DNA of 64,000 bases from NCBI RefSeq assembly GCF_902463975.1, contig NZ_CABQHJ010000011.1, positions 1 to 64,000 on the forward strand, written 5' to 3'. This DNA is from Phascolarctobacterium_A sp902463975 (lineage in GTDB: Bacteria > Bacillota > Negativicutes > Acidaminococcales > Acidaminococcaceae). Positions 37,019 to 45,576 of the stretch are shown here, one piece after another. The stretch's first letter is position 1. The number at the start of each line of letters is the position of its first letter. A program made the translations under genes and the position numbers. Below the pieces are notes generated by a model. The model was not told where the DNA came from. It was given only the letters and a program-made list of their open reading frames with translations, and searched no databases.

Positions 37019-37110
37019 TAAAGGGAGTAGCTTGCACGCATGGCGTGTTCACTCTGTCGTCAGTACGATTGCTTTGGCAATCCGGCTTTGTGACTAAGTA
37101 GCGAGACTTT
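37019..37110 (+). promoter_or_regulatory. yybP-ykoY-type (Mn2+) riboswitch
   Basis: The leader shows AAAGGGAGTAGC at the 5' side, CTGTCGTCAGTACG and CCGGCTTTGTGACTAAG in the middle, and GCGAGACTTTG at the 3' side, in the order expected for the yybP-ykoY aptamer. Its AAAG/CTTT ends can form the closing helix. The 3' strand also forms the left arm of the terminator at 37100-37146, so ligand binding would favour readthrough. The downstream gene is a cation exchanger, a usual target class. Confidence 0.8.
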
Positions 37111-37146
37111 GTTGTAATTTTATTGCAGCAATGTCTCGCTTTTTTG
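37100..37146 (+). terminator. Riboswitch-controlled terminator
   Basis: AGCGAGAC (37100-37107) pairs with GTCTCGCT (37133-37140), followed by a seven-T run. Confidence 0.85.
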
Positions 37147-37181
37147 TTTTTAGGGACGGCTGCAAATCAAGGAGGAAGAAA

Positions 37182-38108
37182 ATGGAAATAGCTTTACAGT
37201 TTGTTTTATTGGCTTTAGGCTTTGTGATGCTCGGTAAAGGTGCGGATTGGTTTGTAGAGGGCGCTGCAGGTATTGCCATGCGCTTCGGCATTCCGCAGCT
37301 GGTAATCGGTCTGACAATCGTGGCGATGGGCACGAGCGCACCGGAGGCAGCGGTAAGTATCGCTGCTGCAGTTAAGGGTAATGCGGATATTACTATCGGT
37401 AATATCGTAGGCAGTAATATTCTTAACATACTTGTTATTTTAGGCCTTGCGGCTTCTATTGTGCCGATTGCGGTAGCGCGTTCTACCGTACGCATCGAAA
37501 TCCCCTTCATGATCGGTGTTACCGCACTGCTGTTTTATCAGGGACGCGACGGCAGCATCAGTCTGGCGGACGGCGGCGTGCTCATGGTAGCGTTTGCCGC
37601 ATATATGATGTATCTGTACACCATGGCGATGAAGAGCAATGTCGACAGTGATCTGGAGGAGCCCGGCCTGCCGCTGGGACGCTGCCTGTTGGGTGCAGTT
37701 GGCGGTCTGGCGCTGATTATTGCGGGCAGTAATGTAACCGTAGGCGCAGCAACCTCTATTGCAACCTATGCAGGACTCAGCGAGCGTTTTATCGGCCTGA
37801 CGATTGTGGCTTTGGGCACCTCGCTGCCGGAGCTGTTCACCTCTGTAGCGGCGGCACGCCGCGGTAATGCGGATATTGCGATAGGCAATATCGTCGGCAG
37901 CAACATCTTTAATATTCTTTTCGTAGTAGGCTTATCCTCGCTGATTATCGACATTCCCTTCTCATCTGCCTTCAACTTTGATACTTATGTAGCGCTTGGT
38001 GCGGCAGTGCTTCTGTGGCTGTGTGTGCTGCGTACACAGAAGCTGCAGCGTTGGGCAGGTGCGCTGATGCTGGTGTGCTATGCGGCGTATTTGGGATATA
38101 TTTTGTAA
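37182..38108 (+). CDS. K+-dependent Na+/Ca2+ exchanger-like cation antiporter
   Basis: 308 residues, about ten membrane helices. The two inverted alpha repeats carry GTSAPE (50-55) and GTSLPE (about 212-217), each followed by the GNIVGSNIxN block. The start at 37182 is behind CAAGGAGG; the upstream part of the open frame covers the terminator. Given the yybP-ykoY-type leader, Mn2+ export is a plausible role alongside calcium exchange. Confidence 0.92.
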   Translation: MEIALQFVLLALGFVMLGKGADWFVEGAAGIAMRFGIPQLVIGLTIVAMGTSAPEAAVSIAAAVKGNADITIGNIVGSNILNILVILGLAASIVPIAVARSTVRIEIPFMIGVTALLFYQGRDGSISLADGGVLMVAFAAYMMYLYTMAMKSNVDSDLEEPGLPLGRCLLGAVGGLALIIAGSNVTVGAATSIATYAGLSERFIGLTIVALGTSLPELFTSVAAARRGNADIAIGNIVGSNIFNILFVVGLSSLIIDIPFSSAFNFDTYVALGAAVLLWLCVLRTQKLQRWAGALMLVCYAAYLGYIL

Positions 38109-38173
38109 GCATTAAGTAAAGTTAAGATTTTTACAGCTAAATAATATGTCATTAGGAATTATCAGAAAAAATA

Positions 38174-38210
38174 TGATATAATATGTAAGTAACGAATGTT
38201 TTTTACTTAC
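38174..38210 (+). promoter_or_regulatory. Extended -10 promoter and inverted repeat before the NTPase/HEPN pair
   Basis: TGATATAAT at 38174-38182 is a perfect extended -10; no -35 box is evident. Just downstream, GTAAGTAA (38185-38192) and TTACTTAC (38203-38210) form a perfect 8-bp inverted repeat at about the transcription start, a good place for a repressor. Confidence 0.6.
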
Positions 38211-38251
38211 GTAGTTCTCTTATTATATTTAATGGCGAAGGAGTTTTGTTT

Positions 38252-41200
38252 ATGGTTAAACAGGAATTAACAAAAGATGCGCTCGCTAAGCTGGAAAATC
38301 TTCGAAGGCAGTTTGCTGATTTTCAGCAAAACTGCTCGAAGCTATTAGAGAGTATCCAAAATGACAAATTTTTTGACAGTAAAATAGCAGCTGGTGTGCA
38401 AAGCTCATTGGCAAACATAACAACAATTCAAAGTCAGCTGGGAATTATATACCAGGATTTGGCGCTTGGTTCCTTGCCGCATAAGCTCACTGAGGCTACT
38501 GAGAATATCAGCAACCTGCAGCATGAATTGTCTTTAAAGGCTGATCTTATTGATGCTGTTGATTTCTTTAAGGCTTTACACTGCAATGTAGCAGAAATCG
38601 AAGCGATTCTTGCTGCACAAAAGGAAGCTCTAAAGGATATTTGTATAGAAAGTCTGCCTGTTGCACAAGCGAAGGAGCAGCTGCAGAAGTTTGTTGAATT
38701 TAAACAGTTTTATGATGGGAAGAAGTGCTTGTTAACCAACGTATCCATTCAATTCGGTTATGAGTTAATTTATAATCTGATTGAGAATAAAGCTGGTTAT
38801 TATACTGAGACTATAGTTGCAGCAGCAGAGGATAAGCCTGAACCTTCTACCAATATAGTATTAGCAGATGAGGTTAAGACTGCTACCAGCGAAGTGATAG
38901 TAGCAGCAAAAGTTGAGAACAAAGCTGATGCAGTAGCAGAAGCAGAAGCAAAGGTTGAACCTGTTGTTGATGAAGTGGCAGAGGATAAGCCTGAGCCTTC
39001 TGCAAATGAAGTAGTGGCACATGATGTTAACCATGCTACCAACGAAGCGATAGTAGCAGCAACAGTTGAGGACAAAGCTGATACAGTAACAGAAGCAAAG
39101 GTTGAACCTGTTGCTGATGAAGTGGCAGAGAATAAGACTGAGCCTTTTGCAAATGAAGCCAAAGGTGACGATAAAGACGGCAACATAGATAATGCTTTTG
39201 AAGACGAACCAGCCTTTATTATGCCAACTGCACCCATACCCAGGGAAATCTTTTCGTCTGTTACCATAGAACCGGAAATAAGCAGGGCTGCTGATAAAGA
39301 GAATAAAACGATGACAGCGTCTATTGCTGCTAGAGAAAGAAAAAAATTACTGCAAATAGGTTGTCTATTAGAAGGATTAGTTGAATTTAATGCTAATGCA
39401 TTGGTAAATGCAAAATGGCTGCTTGCGTCAAGTGGCAGAATTCCCAAGAAAACAGACGCGGACTCCTTAGGTACTTACACTTTTGCTCTTGATAATTGCA
39501 AAAAATACGGTTATGCGGTTAAGTATGACTGTGGCAATGGCAGATGCTTTTATACGATAACTCCCAGGGGCTCAAAAGCCTTCAGCTATATAGCAAAAAG
39601 AGATCCTAGGGCGGTAGCTATCCAGCAACATTTTATTGACAGAATGAATCAGGTTAACCATTTGGTAGACCTGAAGGCATTTGACCTGATGCTCTTGTAC
39701 ATGAGCTTTGCCGATATTATCAGATGCTTGTCTGTTGAAAGTGGTGTGCAGGTACTTGGTGATTCGTTTGATCATGATGGTAAATTCTGGCTTGGCGCAT
39801 GTACTATAAAAAAAGCCAAAAGTAAAGTATCTGCCTTGGTGATTGCATTCAATTTAGCTAATGAGGTTGATGTAGTACGCTTCTATAAGGGTTTGATGGA
39901 GCTTAAGGCTACGTGGCAAAATGCTGCCTCTGTAATTTTTATTGCCTTTGGGGAAGCCTGCGTAAAAGGATTAGGCTCCTGGCTTGCTGAAGCTATGGGC
40001 GATGATTTTACTGCTAAGGCTAAGTATTATTACACATTAGACAAGGAACAATTATGCTCCTATGATGATGATCATGTAATTACTGAATTTGATGAGCTTG
40101 CAGAAGCTGCTGCTAATGTTATTGCCAGTGATGAACAAAGTGCAGAAAGCAAGTCGGAAAAGATAGTTGCAGGCGATGATGCTGCCAAAGCGCAGACAGA
40201 CGAGACAGTTACAGGCAGTGATGCTACTGAGGCACAAGCAGGCGAGACAGTTGCAAGCAGTGATGCTGCCGAAGCGCAGACAGGCGAGACAGTTACAGGC
40301 AGTGATGCTGCTGAAGCGCAGGCAGACGAGACAGTTACAGGCAGTGATGCTGCTGAAGCGCAGGCAGACGAGACTATTGCATGTAGTGATGAAATTCAGA
40401 AGTTGGAAACAGAAGATAAGTCTGCATTGTCAGTTGAAGCCGAAGCTGCTTTAGAGCCTGCAATAGCACCAGCTATTGCAGAAAAAGAAAAGGATTCAGT
40501 AATTGATAAAACTGCAGCAGACGCAACTGAAACTGTTGCAAGCGACACAAATAAAAAACAGACTGGAAGTGCAGCAGATGATTTTGTTCTTCATCCGTTG
40601 ACACAGCAGGAAAAGGAAGAGTATTATGCAACATATAAAAAAATACTCATGACCGGAAAAACCTACTGCGCGTGTGCCTATCTCAAAAGATTAGCTGAGC
40701 TTGATGCTTCATTTAAGGATGAATACCTGCAATTGGCATATGCAGTAAACGATCCGCTTGCTGCCTGCACCTACAATTCTGATCAGATAGCAAATACCTA
40801 CCTGGCTGATGGCTACGAGCATAACAGCTATTATCTTGCAGCAGCTATTCTGCGTAATTTCTACTCTAACCAATGCTTGTACGATTATGCAATTGATTCG
40901 ATGATGGATTCCTTTGCTGAGGATAAGCTTTTGGCAAGCAATGACAAGCTTAAGCATCTTATCGATATTCTGCGCATGTTCAAAAAAGAACATCATTGCG
41001 GTATGGGTAAATTTGCTGATTATAAGAAAAGCGACATTGCAGCGCTGAAAGCCAAGCTGGATATTTTCGCCAAAAGGGCTATGGAGCAGAGTAAACTTGC
41101 TTCCGAGCAATCCTATAATGTAGCCATTACTAATGCCAGATTTGGCAAAACGCTGGAGTATCTCTTTAGAGGAAACAGCGATTTAGCCAGCTTCCTGGAT

Positions 41201-44200
41201 ATGATTGCCGAAAAGGAGAAGGATGAAGCTGCCATAGAGCTTATGAAGCAGTATCTGCAGGAGCATTTCATTAAGGAAAATGCCCCCGTAGCAGTAGAAA
41301 ACATCAATAGTAATAAAATTGATGAGCTTATTGATATTGCCTGGGATGTTGCCGGTAATCTGATAAGAAATAAAAAGAAAACCTCTAAGCTGGTAAGCGG
41401 ACCGCGTGTTAATCTGCGCCATCGTCTGGAGGAAATTGGCAAGCTGATTAGTGAATATCTGGTAACAGTTGAGCAAATCAATAATGCTGATGAGGATGAC
41501 AAGGCTTACCCGGCTTATCAAAAGGCGTATAAGACAACCTCCAGACTGTTCCAGGAAATTATTGCAGAGTACGAAGCGGAAGCAAAGCAGGCAGATAAGG
41601 ATTATGGCTATAAGCTTGTGCTTATTCAGACCTTGAAAGAGATTTATGCCAAAATGAAGGGCTATAACCCTGAATTTACAGGCAAGTATTTTTATCTGCC
41701 CTTCTTAGGTGATTCTCACGTTCTGCTTAATGCAAACTATCAGCCTGAATATCGTGACATAAAAGAATTGCCAGCTATGGGTACTTTGGCGCGTATTGAA
41801 AAGCACGCCTTTGAGGGCGGTGATATGTCAGTAGATTTGCAGGTGCGTCTTAAAGGCATTATGGAGAAGGATACTGATATTGTACAGAGTATCATCTCCG
41901 ATGATAATTATGGCAGTCTGCGCCTGCTTACTGGTTATATCAATGATCAGCAGCCTGGCTTTGAAGCCGAATTTATGAAGAATTTTAGGGTTGCAATGGC
42001 TTTGGACTTTGCCAAAAAACAGGCGAAGAAGGAATTTGAGGATTTTTCTGATGAGCTTGCATTGTTCCAAAGCTATGGACAAATTGATAATACAGAGGAA
42101 AACAAAAAGGAAATAATTCTTCAGACTGCAGGACTGCTTTATGAGGCAGCACAGGAGGATGACAATTACGGCTTCTTCGAAAAGGTATTGGTTGAATTTA
42201 AAAATAAAATTCAAAGAGATGCTGTTGTTCAGGGTGATGCCCTGAAGCAAAATCTGGAGAATTTCCTGCTGGCACATCAGGAGCTCAAGGAAAACGAAGC
42301 TGCCAATAAGCTTATTGAACGCATCAGACAGTGCATTGACAGTCAAAAGTATTCTTCGGCAGAAGAGCTGCTTAATCGCCTTGAAAATGATGATTATGAA
42401 AGCCTGCAGGAGCTGGAGATGAAGGATTATCTGCAGGATTTTCTGAATCATTATAATAACTATATCAAGAGTGTAGCAAACAATGATAAAACGCTGCGCG
42501 CTCAGGTAAAACCGTACAGAACTGCCAATAAGGATACGAGAGCTGCTGAACGCCTACTGAATGCCTGGCCGAAAGGCAACAATGATATCAGACCGGATGA
42601 ACTGCTCAGTTCACTAGGCTTTAAGCTGGCAAGTGTAGACAAAATGGATAAAGTTGACGGCAAATTCCCAAGTTTTTTTGTTAAGCTGCAAAAAGCTTTG
42701 GGTGGACGTGTCAATAATTACAATTATCCTGTACCGGCCTTTGGCTCTTTGGGTGAGACGGATGGCTTTAGAATAGTTTATATCTTTGGCGCATATGATG
42801 CTGAAAGACTAGTAGAGATTTTCAACAATATAGGTGATGAAAAGCATACGCTTATCATTCTTGATTATGCCTTGAAGGAGAGTGCTAGAAGAAGATTGGC
42901 ACTGCTGGTCAAAGGAAAGGCAAATTGCAAAATTTTTGCAGTGCTTGACCGTGTTGTCCTGAAATATCTTTATGACAATTATTCCGAGCAGACGATTACC
43001 AAGCAGCTGCTGCATATCATCATGCCGTTTGCTTATTATCAGCCTTATGTTGCTGATTCTTCCAAGCCAATGCCATCAGAGCTTTTCATCGGCCGTAAGG
43101 AAGAATTGAAAAAGATTAAGGATGTCAACGGTGTAAATATTGTTTATGGTGGCCGTCAGCTTGGTAAATCTGCTCTGCTTATGAAGGCTAAAAAGGATAT
43201 TGATAAGAATGAATCTGGTGACCGTGCTGTTTATATCGATATTAAGGGCCGTAATTATAGCGAAACTGCTTTGAAAATCAGTGAGGAGCTTGTTATTGCA
43301 GATATCCTGGAAAAGAAGGAGATTACAAGTGATTGGCGCGAGCTTGCTATGAGTATCAGAATGCGTCTGAAGGATGAAGATAAGCCGATTCACTACTTCC
43401 TGTTATTGCTTGATGAAGCAGATGCTTTCCTCGATAGCTGTAAAGACGTACAGTATAAGCCTTTTGATGCTTTAAAGGATATTCAGGCTGTGGGAGAAGG
43501 ACGTTTTAAGTTTGTTGTTGCCGGCTTGCGTGATGTTCTGAGATTTGAGCATGAGGCTGCGCTGAATGATAATTCTGTTTTACCGCAGCTCAGCAGCATG
43601 ACAGTTAAGCCCTTTAAGTATGCAGAGGCTAAGGAGCTGTTGGAATATCCCTTGTCCTATCTTGGCTTCAGGTTCCGCGATGATGTGGAAACAGATACCC
43701 TGGTTTCTGCAATTCTCAGTCATACCAACTCTTTCCCAGGCATGCTGCAGCTTTACTGTACTAAGCTTATTGAGGCTATGAAAAATGGCTATGCCGGCTA
43801 CAAGGAAGCAGGTACGCCGCCGTATTATGTTTCAGAGGATCATATCAAGAAGGTGCTGGGCGAGGATAATCTGCAGGAGGAGATTCGTCAGAAGTTCTTT
43901 ATTACTCTGACTGTAGGCAGTGATAATTATTATCTGCTTATAGCAATGATTACTGCATATCTGTATAAGAATGATGAGGGAATCTGCGTTACTCCTAATG
44001 ATGTCCTGACATTTGCCAAGGACTTTGAAATCAAGGATATTGCAGCTCTGAGCCCGGAAAAGGTGGCAGCCTTGATGGAGGAAATGCGCGAGCTTAATGT
44101 TTTGCAGCATAATGGTGAGCATGGTTATCGCTTCACACATTTCAGCTTCTTCCAGATGATGGGAACCAAGGCATATTTGGAGCAGGAGCTGGAAAAATAT

Positions 44201-44221
44201 ATGGGGGATAGCGATGAATAA
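38252..44221 (+). CDS. Giant multidomain protein with C-terminal STAND-like NTPase
   Basis: 1,989 residues, start at 38252, 8 bases after GAAGGAG. No signal peptide or membrane segment. Visible regions: N-terminal helical/coiled-coil part (1-190); acidic repeat linker (193-310); winged-helix-like segment (about 360-450, with RGSKAFSYIA); a possible alpha/beta domain (460-600); five exact-period 14-residue repeats (644-713); a long helical region (770-1480); an alpha/beta segment with TLIILDYALKESARRRLALL (about 1505-1585); MPFAYYQPY and ELFIGRKEEL; then the NTPase with Walker A YGGRQLGKSALL (Lys1639) and Walker B LLLLDEAD (Asp1721). The C-terminus looks like winged helix. The next gene starts 8 bases inside this one. 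The layout (big sensor plus STAND NTPase plus HEPN partner) suggests a defence or conflict protein; I do not know a named family. Confidence 0.85.
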   Translation: MVKQELTKDALAKLENLRRQFADFQQNCSKLLESIQNDKFFDSKIAAGVQSSLANITTIQSQLGIIYQDLALGSLPHKLTEATENISNLQHELSLKADLIDAVDFFKALHCNVAEIEAILAAQKEALKDICIESLPVAQAKEQLQKFVEFKQFYDGKKCLLTNVSIQFGYELIYNLIENKAGYYTETIVAAAEDKPEPSTNIVLADEVKTATSEVIVAAKVENKADAVAEAEAKVEPVVDEVAEDKPEPSANEVVAHDVNHATNEAIVAATVEDKADTVTEAKVEPVADEVAENKTEPFANEAKGDDKDGNIDNAFEDEPAFIMPTAPIPREIFSSVTIEPEISRAADKENKTMTASIAARERKKLLQIGCLLEGLVEFNANALVNAKWLLASSGRIPKKTDADSLGTYTFALDNCKKYGYAVKYDCGNGRCFYTITPRGSKAFSYIAKRDPRAVAIQQHFIDRMNQVNHLVDLKAFDLMLLYMSFADIIRCLSVESGVQVLGDSFDHDGKFWLGACTIKKAKSKVSALVIAFNLANEVDVVRFYKGLMELKATWQNAASVIFIAFGEACVKGLGSWLAEAMGDDFTAKAKYYYTLDKEQLCSYDDDHVITEFDELAEAAANVIASDEQSAESKSEKIVAGDDAAKAQTDETVTGSDATEAQAGETVASSDAAEAQTGETVTGSDAAEAQADETVTGSDAAEAQADETIACSDEIQKLETEDKSALSVEAEAALEPAIAPAIAEKEKDSVIDKTAADATETVASDTNKKQTGSAADDFVLHPLTQQEKEEYYATYKKILMTGKTYCACAYLKRLAELDASFKDEYLQLAYAVNDPLAACTYNSDQIANTYLADGYEHNSYYLAAAILRNFYSNQCLYDYAIDSMMDSFAEDKLLASNDKLKHLIDILRMFKKEHHCGMGKFADYKKSDIAALKAKLDIFAKRAMEQSKLASEQSYNVAITNARFGKTLEYLFRGNSDLASFLDMIAEKEKDEAAIELMKQYLQEHFIKENAPVAVENINSNKIDELIDIAWDVAGNLIRNKKKTSKLVSGPRVNLRHRLEEIGKLISEYLVTVEQINNADEDDKAYPAYQKAYKTTSRLFQEIIAEYEAEAKQADKDYGYKLVLIQTLKEIYAKMKGYNPEFTGKYFYLPFLGDSHVLLNANYQPEYRDIKELPAMGTLARIEKHAFEGGDMSVDLQVRLKGIMEKDTDIVQSIISDDNYGSLRLLTGYINDQQPGFEAEFMKNFRVAMALDFAKKQAKKEFEDFSDELALFQSYGQIDNTEENKKEIILQTAGLLYEAAQEDDNYGFFEKVLVEFKNKIQRDAVVQGDALKQNLENFLLAHQELKENEAANKLIERIRQCIDSQKYSSAEELLNRLENDDYESLQELEMKDYLQDFLNHYNNYIKSVANNDKTLRAQVKPYRTANKDTRAAERLLNAWPKGNNDIRPDELLSSLGFKLASVDKMDKVDGKFPSFFVKLQKALGGRVNNYNYPVPAFGSLGETDGFRIVYIFGAYDAERLVEIFNNIGDEKHTLIILDYALKESARRRLALLVKGKANCKIFAVLDRVVLKYLYDNYSEQTITKQLLHIIMPFAYYQPYVADSSKPMPSELFIGRKEELKKIKDVNGVNIVYGGRQLGKSALLMKAKKDIDKNESGDRAVYIDIKGRNYSETALKISEELVIADILEKKEITSDWRELAMSIRMRLKDEDKPIHYFLLLLDEADAFLDSCKDVQYKPFDALKDIQAVGEGRFKFVVAGLRDVLRFEHEAALNDNSVLPQLSSMTVKPFKYAEAKELLEYPLSYLGFRFRDDVETDTLVSAILSHTNSFPGMLQLYCTKLIEAMKNGYAGYKEAGTPPYYVSEDHIKKVLGEDNLQEEIRQKFFITLTVGSDNYYLLIAMITAYLYKNDEGICVTPNDVLTFAKDFEIKDIAALSPEKVAALMEEMRELNVLQHNGEHGYRFTHFSFFQMMGTKAYLEQELEKYMGDSDE
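38828..39165 (+). repeat. Coding repeat, about 50-residue units
   Basis: Units of 153 and 147 bases start at 38828 and 38981, each beginning with EDKPEPS and ending VDEVA or ADEVA. A third partial unit begins at 39128. They form a Glu/Ala/Val-rich flexible linker of the giant protein. Confidence 0.8.
40181..40390 (+). repeat. Five tandem 42-bp coding repeats
   Basis: Exactly 210 bases, five in-frame units of 14 codons with the pattern AAEAQxxETVTGSD. Adjacent units are nearly identical in DNA, especially the third to fifth, so copy number could change by slippage without breaking the frame. Confidence 0.9.
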
Positions 44222-45290
44222 CTTATGGTGGAAAGAAATAAGTGGTGCGCGGAGAATAATTGACTTCATTTTCAAGGCTGTAGAAAACGAGAAAAATGTT
44301 ATCCTGAAATTTTCCCCTTCGACACCCTGGGTTGATGATTTTCGCGAGGTTCTTTCGGAAAAAATCGAAATAGAGTTAACGGAACAGGAATTAAAGCAAA
44401 TCAATTATTCTGAAGCTGATGTCGGAGATTATATGTTGCAAAATTTTTGCCGTGAAGCGGTGCGCGTGTATTGGCGTCCGCCAGAAACTGTTGGCGCGTT
44501 TTTAGGGAAATGCGAGGATTTGACGTTAAATGACAAGATTCTCTGGGTAAATGTACAGGATAAAAAACAGCTTGAGGATTGGCTGAGCTTTATCAGCGAA
44601 TACGATAAGGCTTCTGGCAAAGAAAGCAGGAAAGCTGTATTTTTGCTGGAAATTGATGATTCAGTTGAGAATTTGCCTGAGAAAAAGTATTTTGAAGTAT
44701 ACAATATCGGCGACGAAATTCCCGAATATGTCAGGTATACCTACGCATCAGTTTTAGCTTCAGAGGCTGATATCAAGGATTCACTGGTTATGTATTTGTC
44801 CCAGCTTGCTACCTCGTGCTGCAATGACATTGAGCTTATCCCGTTATGCATAAATGAACAGCGTCGCTTTATGGAAAATCCTTATGATACTATGGTGCAG
44901 CTTGTTGCAGACAATTGCCGTAGTGATGGCAGTGATTTTGTTTTAGCAGAAGACCGCAGCAGAATCGATTATTTTGTCTGGCAGGCACAGCTCAAAATTC
45001 TGTTCCCCAGCATTGAACGTTATAGAGTTTATCTTATTCAAAAGATGAGCAAGCAGATTAAGGATAAGCTTCAGTTTCCCTATAAAACCAACTTCGGTGA
45101 CCTTGATTTGCCGGAAGAGCTGGAGCTGAAGGATTTGACTTATGCAATAGGCAATGGGCGCTTGTTGATGGATGATTCAAAGGAATATAATCGTCTGGAA
45201 AGGTTCCGGGAGTATCGCAACAGTCTAGCGCACGGCAAGCCGTTGAGCTTTGAAGATGTCAAGTTCCTTCTCGGTAACGTTATGGGTTAA
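44214..45290 (+). CDS. Partner protein with C-terminal HEPN-like motif
   Basis: 358 residues. The ATG at 44214 overlaps the stop of the giant gene by 8 bases, so translation is coupled. The N-terminus (WWKEISGARRIIDFIF, then NVILKFSPSTPW) looks like a small alpha/beta domain of unknown type. The C-terminal third is helical and ends in RLERFREYRNSLAHGKPL. RNSLAH (Arg335, Asn336, His340) matches the RNxxxH motif of HEPN nucleases, of the kind seen in Swt1-like domains. A role as the RNA-cutting effector of the NTPase is an inference; HEPN domains can also be non-catalytic adaptors. Confidence 0.8.
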   Translation: MNNLWWKEISGARRIIDFIFKAVENEKNVILKFSPSTPWVDDFREVLSEKIEIELTEQELKQINYSEADVGDYMLQNFCREAVRVYWRPPETVGAFLGKCEDLTLNDKILWVNVQDKKQLEDWLSFISEYDKASGKESRKAVFLLEIDDSVENLPEKKYFEVYNIGDEIPEYVRYTYASVLASEADIKDSLVMYLSQLATSCCNDIELIPLCINEQRRFMENPYDTMVQLVADNCRSDGSDFVLAEDRSRIDYFVWQAQLKILFPSIERYRVYLIQKMSKQIKDKLQFPYKTNFGDLDLPEELELKDLTYAIGNGRLLMDDSKEYNRLERFREYRNSLAHGKPLSFEDVKFLLGNVMG

Positions 45291-45435
45291 AGCAGAGTTC
45301 ATGACATGATGGAGAAGGGTGCCTACAGGCTTATGTAGGTGGTTGCAATCACGCTTTATTATCACACCTGATTTGTAAGCAAGCATTATAATGTAAAAAA
45401 TTTAACATTTACCCTCTGCAAGCAGTAAAAATCTC

Positions 45436-45464
45436 TTGCCTGCTTGCGGAATTTATGGTAAAAT
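45436..45464 (+). promoter_or_regulatory. rpsB-tsf promoter
   Basis: TTGCCT at 45436-45441, 17-base spacer, TAAAAT at 45459-45464 with an upstream TGG. Gives a leader of about 105 bases. Confidence 0.75.
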
Positions 45465-45486
45465 ATTTTGGTGTAAAAATAACACA

Positions 45487-45550
45487 CGCAGGAAAATTCA
45501 TCTGTTGCTACGTTTTGCCGCGTAGAGAAGAATTATAACCCATTCCTGCG
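45487..45550 (+). promoter_or_regulatory. Candidate S2 autoregulatory leader
   Basis: Outer helix CGCAGGAA / TTCCTGCG (45487-45494 with 45543-45550) encloses a hairpin CTACG / CGTAG (45508-45512 with 45521-45525). It ends 26 bases before the rpsB start and next to its ribosome sites. The position and shape fit a ribosomal-protein leader; S2 binding is an inference. Confidence 0.5.
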
Positions 45551-45576
45551 GAGGAAAAAACAGGAGGAAACAAAAA

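Noticed and set aside
37131..37181. N-terminal extension of the Na+/Ca2+ exchanger
   Set aside because: It would translate the riboswitch terminator; AAGGAGG precedes the ATG at 37182.
40181..40390. Regular short repeats resembling a CRISPR array
   Set aside because: The repeats are contiguous, without spacers, and are in frame within a long coding region.
45322..45339. Hairpin CCTACA / TGTAGG after the HEPN-like gene as a terminator
   Set aside because: The stem is only 6 bp and no T-run follows, so I do not call it.
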